Assembly (NCBI GenBank): GCA_945787305.1
Contig: CALZIH010000095.1
Coordinates: 1 to 11,863, forward strand
Source of the DNA: an uncultured Desulfobulbaceae bacterium
GTDB lineage: Bacteria > Desulfobacterota > Desulfobulbia > Desulfobulbales > Desulfobulbaceae
DNA length: 11,863 bases
Reading direction: 5' to 3'
Numbering within the stretch: the first letter of the stretch is position 1; each line of letters begins with the position of its first letter. Both the position numbers and the translations under genes were made by a program. Shown in pieces: positions 1 through 6,392 of this stretch. A model generated the notes under the pieces. It saw nothing but the letters and a program-made list of their open reading frames with translations. It was not told the DNA's origin and did not search any database.

Positions 1-323
1 ATGGGGTTGGGATCATGTTGTCCAATAACGACCCGGACAATGCCGGCTTCAAGAACAGCATGACTACAGGGAGGAGTCCTGCCGGTGTGGTTGCAGGGCT
101 CCAAGGTCACATATATGGTTGCACCCCGAGCAAGTTCACCGGCATCAACCAAGGCGTGGACTTCGGCATGGGGCGTACCGGCTTTCTTGTGATAACCACG
201 GCCAACAATCTTGCCGTCTCTAACGACAACAGCGCCGACACTAGGATTTGGAGAAGTCCGGCCAAGTCCTTTTCTTGCCTCTTCCAGGGCAATTCCCATA
301 AAAAAAGAATCTTCTGCTGACAC
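1..323 (-). CDS. ribD: RibD, riboflavin biosynthesis deaminase/reductase (N-terminal part, runs off left edge)
   Basis: Only the first 107 codons are in the window; the 3' end lies beyond position 1. The translation shows the cytidine-deaminase-like domain of RibD: GRTSPNPSVGAVVV near residues 20-33, the zinc/proton-shuttle HAE motif, and the second zinc-ligand motif PCNHTGRTPPC. In this family the domain deaminates diaminohydroxyribosylaminopyrimidine phosphate, the second step of riboflavin synthesis, and a C-terminal reductase domain does the next step; that half cannot be seen here. The start is taken as GTG at 323, because GGAAAG lies 7 bases upstream and the residues before the inner ATG at 299 (AEDSFF) fit the usual RibD N-terminus. 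It follows nrdR by 37 bases and is probably co-transcribed with it. Family assignment is secure; bifunctionality is inferred. Confidence 0.93.
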   Translation of the reverse strand, partial: MSAEDSFFMGIALEEARKGLGRTSPNPSVGAVVVRDGKIVGRGYHKKAGTPHAEVHALVDAGELARGATIYVTLEPCNHTGRTPPCSHAVLEAGIVRVVIGQHDPNP

Positions 324-330
324 GTTTTTA

Positions 331-336
331 CTTTCC
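331..336 (-). promoter_or_regulatory. Ribosome binding site deciding the ribD GTG start
   Basis: GGAAAG on the minus strand sits 7 bases before GTG at 323. The inner ATG at 299 has no such site at a suitable distance, so this supports the GTG start. Confidence 0.6.
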
Positions 337-360
337 AGAAAATCTTATCGGAAAAATCCT

Positions 361-825
361 CTAGAGCGAATCCTTTTCCCCAAGAAAATTTTTGAGTTCA
401 TCCATGAATTCATTGACATCTTTAAACTGCCTGTACACGGAGGCGAATCGAACATAGGCAACCTCATCAAGTTGGGGCAGGGCTTCCATGATCCATTCTC
501 CAATCTGGGCGGTGGTTATCTCTTTGCCACCGGCATCCTGCAATTTACGCTCAATATCATCAACAAATGCATCAATATCAGCCACACTGACAGGTAATTT
601 TTCACAGGCCTTTTCCAGGCCAGTAATAATTTTACCACGATCCCATGGTTCACGACGCCCATCTTTTTTCACTAACATGGGCAGCATGAGCTCTATACGC
701 TCATAGGTGGTAAAGCGTTGTTCGCAGTTCGCACAGGCTCTTCGTCTGCGGGTAATGGTCTTGTCCTTGTTTAGACGCGAATCAATAACTCGGTTATCAA
801 GGTGATCACAATAGGGACACTTCAT
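361..825 (-). CDS. nrdR: NrdR, ATP-cone/zinc-ribbon repressor of ribonucleotide reductase genes
   Basis: The product has 154 residues, the normal NrdR length. The N-terminus is a zinc ribbon with cysteines 3, 6, 31 and 34 (MKCPYC...CANC), including the arginine-rich TRRRRAC segment that contacts DNA in this family. Residues from about 49 to 139 form an ATP-cone domain, which senses ATP/dATP. NrdR binds NrdR boxes upstream of ribonucleotide reductase genes and represses them when dATP is plentiful. The ATG at 825 is preceded by AGGAG with 6 bases of spacing. It starts 18 bases after glyA and is followed 37 bases later by ribD, so the three genes probably form one transcript. NrdR next to ribD is a very common bacterial arrangement. 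The gene looks complete and ends in TAG. Confidence 0.97.
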   Translation of the reverse strand: MKCPYCDHLDNRVIDSRLNKDKTITRRRRACANCEQRFTTYERIELMLPMLVKKDGRREPWDRGKIITGLEKACEKLPVSVADIDAFVDDIERKLQDAGGKEITTAQIGEWIMEALPQLDEVAYVRFASVYRQFKDVNEFMDELKNFLGEKDSL

Positions 826-843
826 CGCCTGCTCCTGCGTAGA

Positions 844-2100
844 CTACTGATCGTATCGGGGAAGATCAGGATAGATCGGGTAACGATCGCACAACATTCG
901 AACTTCCTGTCGAATTTCACTAAGAATCAGAGGGTCTCGATTGCTGATAATTCGATTGATCCAGTCGGCAATCATCACCATTTCCGGCTCTTGCAGGCCT
1001 CGAGTGGTTACAGATGGAGTACCTATTCTGATGCCTCCGGTAACAAAACGTGATTGGGTGTCAAAAGGAATGGCATTTTTATTGACCGTCAAACCGGCAT
1101 CCTCAAGAAGGTGTTCCGCCTCTTTACCGGTGATCCCCTTACTGTTTAAATCAATCAGCATCAAGTGATTATCGGTACCGCCGGAAACGACACGAAATCC
1201 CCGTCGACTCAACTCCGTCGCCAACACCTTCGCATTCTTGACAACCTGTTGCTGATATTCTACAAAATCTTTACCCATGGCTTCTTTAAAAGCCACGGCC
1301 TTTGCAGCGATGACATGCACCAGAGGGCCGCCCTGGATGCCGGGAAAAATATTTGAATCCAGAGCCTTTGCATGTTTTTCTTTGGCAAGGATTAATCCTC
1401 CCCTAGGTCCACGCAATGTTTTGTGGGTCGTGGTCGTGACAAAATCAGCATAAGGAATCGGAGTGGGATGGACGCCTGCCGCAACCAGACCGGCTATATG
1501 GGCCATATCAACCATGAACATTGCCCCAATCTGATCGGCAATCTGCCGGAATCCTTGAAAATCGATAATGCGCGGATATGCACTGGCCCCGGCAACGATC
1601 ATCTTCGGACGATTCTCAAAGGCGACGCGTTCAACCTCTTCCATGTCTATGGTTTCGGAATCCCGCTGCACACCGTAGGAGATAAAATTAAATAATTTCC
1701 CGGAAAAACTGACACTGGCCCCGTGTGTCAAATGACCGCCATGAGCGAGATCCATACCGAGAACCTTGTCACCGGGTTTCAAGGTGGCAAAATAGACAGC
1801 CATGTTTGCCTGACTACCGGAATGGGGCTGAACGTTTGCGTATTCGGCGTTAAATATCTCTTTTGCTCTGTCTCGTGCCAATGATTCCACTTCATCGGCA
1901 TAATCGCAACCGCCGTAGTATCGACGATTCGGATAGCCTTCAGCGTACTTATTGGTAAAAATTGAGCCCTGTGCTTCAAGGATCGCCGGGGAAACAATAT
2001 TTTCAGAGGCTATCAGTTCCAACTGGTTGCTCTGTCGTTCCAGTTCATACTGAATGAATCGGAATATGTCTGAATCAGCCTGTTCTAATTTGGCCATCAT
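844..2100 (-). CDS. glyA: Serine hydroxymethyltransferase
   Basis: This 418-residue cytosolic PLP enzyme interconverts serine plus tetrahydrofolate with glycine plus 5,10-methylene-tetrahydrofolate, the main source of one-carbon units for thymidylate, purines and methionine. Family features seen: ELIASEN at 28-34, the YAEGYPNRRYYGG segment at 52-64, DMAHIAGL around 198-205, and the PLP-binding lysine in TTTTHKTLRGPRGG (Lys227). Length is typical for bacterial GlyA. Two adjacent ATG codons (2100 and 2097) could serve as start, with only a weak purine-rich site upstream; either gives essentially the same protein. It is the first gene after the terminator that closes the fatty-acid operon, so it needs its own promoter in the 151 bases upstream. 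nrdR follows after 18 bases. It is unbroken and ends in TAG. Confidence 0.98.
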   Translation of the reverse strand: MMAKLEQADSDIFRFIQYELERQSNQLELIASENIVSPAILEAQGSIFTNKYAEGYPNRRYYGGCDYADEVESLARDRAKEIFNAEYANVQPHSGSQANMAVYFATLKPGDKVLGMDLAHGGHLTHGASVSFSGKLFNFISYGVQRDSETIDMEEVERVAFENRPKMIVAGASAYPRIIDFQGFRQIADQIGAMFMVDMAHIAGLVAAGVHPTPIPYADFVTTTTHKTLRGPRGGLILAKEKHAKALDSNIFPGIQGGPLVHVIAAKAVAFKEAMGKDFVEYQQQVVKNAKVLATELSRRGFRVVSGGTDNHLMLIDLNSKGITGKEAEHLLEDAGLTVNKNAIPFDTQSRFVTGGIRIGTPSVTTRGLQEPEMVMIADWINRIISNRDPLILSEIRQEVRMLCDRYPIYPDLPRYDQ

Positions 2101-2122
2101 ATGCGCCTATCACAAAGTAATT

Positions 2123-2184
2123 ATCGGGCTGCCCGTATCTACGCAGTGACTCGCTCACCAAGTTGACAACTTCATCGGGCTGCC
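2123..2184 (-). promoter_or_regulatory. Structured leader upstream of glyA with 11-base direct repeats
   Basis: The 11-mer ATCGGGCTGCC (plus-strand reading) occurs at 2123-2133 and again at 2174-2184. Between and within these lie short inverted repeats: CGGG-CTG-CCCG at the first copy, GTGA-N5-TCAC at 2146-2158, and AAGTTG-A-CAACTT at 2160-2172. Because a terminator precedes this stretch and glyA follows, it should contain the glyA promoter and may hold an operator or structured RNA leader. I could not identify a convincing -35/-10 pair or a known riboswitch class. Confidence 0.35.
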
Positions 2185-2190
2185 TTCTAT

Positions 2191-2228
2191 CAAAAAACCG
2201 GCAGCCTGTACCTCCAGGCCTGCCGGTT
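2191..2228 (-). terminator. Rho-independent terminator after rpiB
   Basis: On the minus strand AACCGGCAG (2228-2220) pairs with CTGCCGGTT (2204-2196). The stem continues after a one-base bulge with a 4-bp CCTG/CAGG segment and a 6-base loop. A run of six T residues (2197-2192 on the minus strand) overlaps the end of the stem. It lies 23 bases after the rpiB stop and before glyA, so it separates the fatty-acid/rpiB transcript from the glyA-nrdR-ribD transcript. Confidence 0.88.
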
Positions 2229-2251
2229 CACCACCTCGTGTCCAGATTTGC

Positions 2252-2677
2252 TTAACTGAACATTTCTATTCGTCGTTGATGCCGACCGCCTTCAAAAGGC
2301 GTTTCCACCCAGGTACCAACAATATCAAGAGCGATTTCTATCCCAAGAACCCGACCACCAAGACAGAGAATGTTCGCATTATTATGCTGCCGGCTCATCC
2401 TGGCGGTATACGCTTCATGACATAAGGCTGCACGTATAAATCTATGCCGGTTGGCGGCGATGGACATCCCTATGCCTGTTCCACAGACTAAAATTCCGAG
2501 TTCACACTCCTCTTCCTGAACCGACGTGCATACCTTTTCGGCAAAGTCCGGATAATCAACGGAATCCTTGGTAAAGCAACCGGCATCCATAACCGTATGT
2601 CCCAGTTCCTTCAGGTAGACGACAACGATGTCTTTCATGTCGACACCGCCATGATCACTGCCGATTGCTATCTTCAT
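2252..2677 (-). CDS. rpiB: Ribose 5-phosphate isomerase B
   Basis: RpiB interconverts ribose 5-phosphate and ribulose 5-phosphate in the pentose phosphate pathway. With the ATG at 2677 the protein has 141 residues, near the usual length. Signatures seen: MKIAIGSDHGG at the N-terminus (Asp8/His9 of the active site), ILVCGTGIGMSIAANR containing the catalytic cysteine, RQHNNANIL containing the conserved His/Asn pair, and the C-terminal GGRHQRRI phosphate-binding motif. An upstream GTG at 2689 gives four more residues, but its first base overlaps the AAAGG ribosome binding site, so the ATG is preferred. It follows fabF by 16 bases and is the last gene before the terminator. LacA/B-type galactose isomerases share the fold, but the Rpi motifs and context favour RpiB. 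Confidence 0.95.
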   Translation of the reverse strand: MKIAIGSDHGGVDMKDIVVVYLKELGHTVMDAGCFTKDSVDYPDFAEKVCTSVQEEECELGILVCGTGIGMSIAANRHRFIRAALCHEAYTARMSRQHNNANILCLGGRVLGIEIALDIVGTWVETPFEGGRHQRRIEMFS

Positions 2678-2688
2678 TATCTTTTGCA

Positions 2689-2693
2689 CCTTT
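2689..2693 (-). promoter_or_regulatory. Ribosome binding site deciding the rpiB ATG start
   Basis: AAAGG directly follows the fabF TAG stop. Its last base is the first base of the alternative GTG codon, which rules that start out if this site is used. The spacing to the ATG at 2677 is 11 bases, a little long. Confidence 0.5.
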
Positions 2694-3887
2694 CTAAAGA
2701 ACTAACTGCTTCATAATGATAACCCCGTTTGTGCCGCCAAAACCGGGCACATAATCAAGATCGCAGTTTGGATCAGGATTGTCGAGATTGACTGTCGGTG
2801 GAATGATCCCGTGGAAAAGGGTAAGGGCGGTGAAAGCCGCTTCAATACCCCCTGCCCCACCCAACATATGTCCGGTCATTGACTTGGTCGAACTGATGGA
2901 AAGTTTCCGGGCATGATCTTTGAAAACAGTTTTTATCGCTGCCGTCTCACATCGATCATTGAGCGGTGTAGAGGTACCATGGGCGTTAATATAGGAAAGA
3001 TCTTCCGGATTCATTCCGGCATCCTGCAAAGCCATGGCCATACAGCGGGCTCCTCCTTCCCCGTTTTCAGGGGGTGCTGCAATATGGTAGGCGTCACTGG
3101 TCTGACCATAGCCGACAACCTCACCATAAATTTTTGCCCCTCTCGCCTTGGCGGATTCCAGCTCCTCCAGGACAATCATCCCTGCCCCCTCTGCGATAAT
3201 AAATCCATCACGGTCACGATCAAAGGGACGGGAAGCCCTTTCGGGATCATCATTTCGAGTAGATAACGCCTTCATGGAAGAGAAACCGCCGACCGCCAGA
3301 GGACAAATAACCGATTCCGAACCACCGGTTACGACAACGTCACAATCACCGTATACTATATGGCGAAAGGCCTCACCAACGGCATGGGTACCGGCAGCGC
3401 AGGCCGTAGAAAGGGCGAGGTTCGGGCCCTTGGCCCCGATATGCATGGAGATGTGACCGGACGGCATATTAGGGATGACGCGAGGAATAAAAAATGGAGT
3501 TATCCTTCTCGGCCCTCTCTTTCTATACACATCGTGGTATTCTTCAATGGTGGGTAGTCCCCCCATACCACATCCGGTAATGACTCCAACCCTATGACAA
3601 TTTTCCTCACTGATGGAAAAGCCACTTTCTTTCCATGCCATATCTGCTGCGGCTACGGCATACTGAACAAAATGATCCAGGTTTCTGGCCTGCTTTTTCT
3701 CAAACCAGACAGATGGATCAAAATCCTTCACTTCAGCAGCAATTTGTGCAGCCTGGTCAGCGGCGTCAAAACGGGTTATTGGTCCAATACCGCTTCGGCC
3801 TTCAATCAATCCCTGCCAGGTTTTTTCGGTTCCGGTTCCAAGTGGAGTAACAAGCCCGATACCGGTAACCACGACCCTTCGTTTCAC
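2694..3887 (-). CDS. fabF: Beta-ketoacyl-ACP synthase II (FabF), apparently lacking a C-terminal segment
   Basis: FabF condenses malonyl-ACP with a growing acyl-ACP. The active-site residues match the family: Cys163 in STACAAGTHA, His303 in NAHGTSTPLND, Lys335 and His340 in STKSMTGHMLGGAGG. At 397 residues it is shorter than the usual 410-413. The shortfall is at one place: the chain reads NPDPNCDLDYVP and then goes directly to GFGGTN (382-387). In E. coli FabF about 17 residues separate these motifs, including the strand that ends NSF before the GFGG gating loop. The gap is in frame with no frameshift, so the rest is read normally. Either the protein has an unusual C-terminus, or a deletion has damaged the thiolase-fold core. 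The start is GTG at 3887 with a weak AGGG site 8 bases upstream. acpP lies 15 bases upstream and rpiB 16 bases downstream (from its ATG). Confidence 0.93.
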   Translation of the reverse strand: MKRRVVVTGIGLVTPLGTGTEKTWQGLIEGRSGIGPITRFDAADQAAQIAAEVKDFDPSVWFEKKQARNLDHFVQYAVAAADMAWKESGFSISEENCHRVGVITGCGMGGLPTIEEYHDVYRKRGPRRITPFFIPRVIPNMPSGHISMHIGAKGPNLALSTACAAGTHAVGEAFRHIVYGDCDVVVTGGSESVICPLAVGGFSSMKALSTRNDDPERASRPFDRDRDGFIIAEGAGMIVLEELESAKARGAKIYGEVVGYGQTSDAYHIAAPPENGEGGARCMAMALQDAGMNPEDLSYINAHGTSTPLNDRCETAAIKTVFKDHARKLSISSTKSMTGHMLGGAGGIEAAFTALTLFHGIIPPTVNLDNPDPNCDLDYVPGFGGTNGVIIMKQLVL

Positions 3888-3902
3888 AATATCAGCCCTG
3901 AG

Positions 3903-4136
3903 CTATCCTTGAATCTTATTGACGTAATCAATAGCGTCCTGGACGGTGGCAATCTTTTCTGCTTCTTCGTCTGGAATTTCAACGTCAAATTCTTCTTCCA
4001 TGGCCATGATCAACTCAACAAGATCAAGGGAGTCAGCGCCAAGGTCATCAACAAAGGATGCACCGGCAACAACTTTTTCTTTATCTACACTCAGCTGTTC
4101 AACAATAATATCAGACATTTTATCTTCAATTGCCAT
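3903..4136 (-). CDS. acpP: Acyl carrier protein
   Basis: This 77-residue acidic protein carries acyl chains through fatty acid synthesis on a 4'-phosphopantetheine arm. The attachment serine is Ser36 in the canonical DDLGADSLDLVELIM motif, and the helix II/III region (EEEFDVEIPDEEAEKI) is typical of AcpP rather than of polyketide carrier domains. Length and composition are standard. The ATG at 4136 has a strong GGAG-containing site (GCAGGAGAGAAAAA) just upstream. It lies 112 bases after fabG and 15 bases before fabF; the larger upstream gap may hold its own promoter, fitting the high expression usually seen for ACP. The gene ends in TAG. Confidence 0.98.
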   Translation of the reverse strand: MAIEDKMSDIIVEQLSVDKEKVVAGASFVDDLGADSLDLVELIMAMEEEFDVEIPDEEAEKIATVQDAIDYVNKIQG

Positions 4137-4166
4137 TTTTTCTCTCCTGCTTTTGGTTGTTAGTTG

Positions 4167-4195
4167 GTTCTATTCCGAATAGGTGTATCGAACAA
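4167..4195 (-). promoter_or_regulatory. Possible acpP promoter overlapped by a palindrome
   Basis: On the minus strand TTGTTC (4195-4190) and TAGAAC (4172-4167) are separated by 17 bases, a weak sigma70-like pair placed before acpP. The palindrome CTATTC-C-GAATAG at 4170-4182 overlaps the -10 element and could be an operator. Both hexamers match consensus poorly, so this is tentative. Confidence 0.28.
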
Positions 4196-4248
4196 GCCAC
4201 ATCCGGAAATTCAGTTTAAAATATTGTGCTCGCCCGTAGCGGTTAATT

Positions 4249-4992
4249 TCACATATACATGCCGCCATTAACATGCAATGTCTGACCAGTCAAGTAAGCG
4301 CTTTCCTCTGAAGCGAGAAAAGCCACACAGGCAGCAACATCTTCAGGCTGTCCGAGTTTTCCCAGCGGAACCTGTGCCTTAATTGCCTCTTGGATGTCTT
4401 CGGATAATTCACTTGTCATGTCGGTCACAATATATCCGGGAGCAACAGCATTAACCGTTACCTGCCTGGGGGCAAGTTCCCTGGCCATTGATTTGGTGAG
4501 CCCTGTCATTCCAGCCTTGGCGGCACTGTAATTTACCTGCCCGCCATTGCCAAGAAATCCGATCACGGAACTTATGTTGATAATTCGTCCCCAGCGTTTT
4601 TTCATCATACCGCGCATGACCGCTTTGCTGCAGAGAAAAGCACCTTTAAGATTTGTATCAACAACACTGTCCCAATCGTCTTCCTTCATCCGGGCCATGA
4701 GTCCATCGCGTGTTATTCCTGCATTATTAACAAGAATATCGGGACCGCCATATTCTTCACTCATTGCTTTGAGGGCCTTTTGTACGGCCGTACTTTCGGC
4801 AACATTAAACTGGAGAAGGAAACCCTTTCCTCCCAGGTCATTGATGGCCTGGAGCGTTTCTTCAGCGGCACTGGGATTACTGACATAGTTCACCCCCACG
4901 GTATAGCCCATGGCTGCAAGTCGCAGGCAAATGGCCCTACCGATTCCCCTGCTGCCACCGGTAACCAGTGCTGTTTTACTCTCCGGACTCAT
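4249..4992 (-). CDS. fabG: 3-oxoacyl-ACP reductase FabG
   Basis: FabG is the NADPH-dependent ketoreductase that converts 3-oxoacyl-ACP to 3-hydroxyacyl-ACP. This 247-residue short-chain dehydrogenase has the Rossmann TGGSRGIG motif at 11-18, NNAG at 89-92, Asn114, and the catalytic Ser142, Tyr155 and Lys159 (YSAAK), with the C-terminal GQTLHVNGGMYM typical of FabG. Length is normal. The ATG overlaps the etfA stop as ATGA, and a GGGAGG site lies inside the end of etfA, so translation is probably coupled to the electron-transfer module. acpP follows after 112 bases. Because other short-chain dehydrogenases look alike, the name rests partly on the setting next to acpP and fabF. Confidence 0.96.
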   Translation of the reverse strand: MSPESKTALVTGGSRGIGRAICLRLAAMGYTVGVNYVSNPSAAEETLQAINDLGGKGFLLQFNVAESTAVQKALKAMSEEYGGPDILVNNAGITRDGLMARMKEDDWDSVVDTNLKGAFLCSKAVMRGMMKKRWGRIINISSVIGFLGNGGQVNYSAAKAGMTGLTKSMARELAPRQVTVNAVAPGYIVTDMTSELSEDIQEAIKAQVPLGKLGQPEDVAACVAFLASEESAYLTGQTLHVNGGMYM

Positions 4993-6179
4993 TTGCGGGC
5001 CTCCCTGATTTTCTTAGCCAGTATGGGAACAATCTCGAAGAGGTCGCCGACAACACCATAGGTGGCGATATCAAAAATCGGCGCATTTGCATCACGATTA
5101 ATGGCAACCACGGTTTCCGCAGACTGCATCCCAACTGCATGTTGTATGGCGCCGGAGATTCCACAGGCAATATACAATTTAGGGCAGACGGTTTTTCCAG
5201 TCTGCCCAACCTGATGAGGATAGGCTATCCAGCCGGCATCAACGGCTGCCCGGGATGCAGCCAGCGCGCCCCCTAATTCCTCGGCCAGTTCACGGATCAG
5301 GTCAAAGCCTTTTTCATCTTCCAGGCCGCGACCGCCGGCAACTAACACTTCAATTTCCTGAATATTAATTTGCTCCTGGTCACCGAGAACAGATTCCAAC
5401 ACCTCGACCTTGGAAACAAACATCTCTGCCGGAATTTCCACATGGACGACTTCACCGGTTCGGTTGAAATCCGGCTCAATCGGTGCCATTACCTTGGGCC
5501 GCACAGTTGCCATCTGCGGCCTGGACTGCGGGCACTCAATGGTTGCCATGATATTGCCGCCAAAAGCAGGCCTGGTCTGCAGGAGCATCCCGTCTTCTTC
5601 CCGGATAGACAACTGGGTACAATCAGCGGTTAAGCCGGCATTAAGAGCATGCGCGACCTGGGGAATTACGGAGCGACCAATGGCCGTTGCTCCGGCTAAG
5701 ACGACCTCTGGTTTTTTCTCCTGAATCAACTGCTCCAATACACGACCATATACATCTTCCCGATACTGGCCAAGGCCTGGATTGTCAACGAGATACACCG
5801 TGTCTGCGCCGGCAGCGATCAGTTGATCGGCATACTGCTCAACTCCAGCCCCAAGAAGAACAGCACTCAGCTGAACACCTCGTTGATCGGCAAGGGTTCT
5901 GCCGACACCAAGCAATTCAAAAGTTACCGGGGCAACATGTCCGTGACGAAACTCGGCAAAAGTCCAGACTCCAGACCAGGCGTCAAGGTCAACGTTCTGT
6001 ATCCTTTCTCCACCTTCAATATGAAGTGCCACAGGTTCACAATCATCAACACAAATACCGCACAGGGTACAGGTCTCTCCCACCACTGCACAACCATCCA
6101 CTACGGTGATTGCACCGAAAGGGCAGTTTGCCTCACATACTCCGCAACCAATACATTTATCGCAGTCAACAATTAACAT
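4989..6179 (-). CDS. etfA: Electron-transferring flavoprotein alpha subunit with N-terminal 2[4Fe-4S] ferredoxin domain
   Basis: EtfA binds FAD and passes electrons between an acyl-CoA dehydrogenase and other carriers. The 396-residue protein starts with a ferredoxin domain of about 60 residues: cysteines 9, 12, 15 and 19 form one [4Fe-4S] cluster motif and cysteines 37, 40, 43 and 47 a second. The ETF domain follows. Its FAD-binding half shows SRAAVDAG (309-316), QVGQTG (323-328), GISGAIQH (340-347) and NRDANAPIF (361-369). A fused ferredoxin domain is known in some ETFs of anaerobes, for example CarE of the caffeoyl-CoA reductase complex of Acetobacterium. The start is ATG at 6179 because AGAGG lies 5 bases upstream and residue 1 begins the ferredoxin domain; the frame stays open to 6290, but that extension looks like no known domain. 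It overlaps fabG by 4 bases and lies 213 bases after etfB. Confidence 0.95.
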   Translation of the reverse strand: MLIVDCDKCIGCGVCEANCPFGAITVVDGCAVVGETCTLCGICVDDCEPVALHIEGGERIQNVDLDAWSGVWTFAEFRHGHVAPVTFELLGVGRTLADQRGVQLSAVLLGAGVEQYADQLIAAGADTVYLVDNPGLGQYREDVYGRVLEQLIQEKKPEVVLAGATAIGRSVIPQVAHALNAGLTADCTQLSIREEDGMLLQTRPAFGGNIMATIECPQSRPQMATVRPKVMAPIEPDFNRTGEVVHVEIPAEMFVSKVEVLESVLGDQEQINIQEIEVLVAGGRGLEDEKGFDLIRELAEELGGALAASRAAVDAGWIAYPHQVGQTGKTVCPKLYIACGISGAIQHAVGMQSAETVVAINRDANAPIFDIATYGVVGDLFEIVPILAKKIREARK

Positions 6180-6184
6180 GTTCG

Positions 6185-6189
6185 CCTCT
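6185..6189 (-). promoter_or_regulatory. Ribosome binding site deciding the etfA start
   Basis: AGAGG sits 5 bases before the ATG at 6179. It supports starting at the ferredoxin domain rather than at the end of the open frame at 6290. Confidence 0.65.
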
Positions 6190-6392
6190 AAAATCCCAGC
6201 CGGAAAATTGTAACTCTTCTGGTTAGTGCAAAAGGAAGCACCGACCTCGGAAAGTAACTGTTCAGACGTGCTCCATATCGGATTCTGCACTTACCCGGGC
6301 TAAGCAGATAAACGATTCCTTAGTCCTTCTATATGAGGCTACTTTATTGCCGCAAGATGGAATGGGGCTTAACAGTTACAGAAAATTTCTAT

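Noticed and set aside
2678..2689. GTG start adding four residues to RpiB
   Set aside because: Its first base overlaps the AAAGG ribosome binding site, and the family N-terminus matches the ATG at 2677.
3594..4163. Plus-strand open frame of 189 codons
   Set aside because: It lies antisense to the start of fabF and all of acpP, both certain genes; it reads as a shadow frame rich in Phe and Asn.
5687..6176. Plus-strand open frames of 140 and 117 codons over etfA
   Set aside because: They are antisense to the ferredoxin and ETF domains of etfA and show no family motif or start signal.
6180..6290. N-terminal extension of EtfA by 37 residues
   Set aside because: A good ribosome binding site precedes the ATG at 6179, the ferredoxin domain starts exactly there, and the extra residues resemble no domain.
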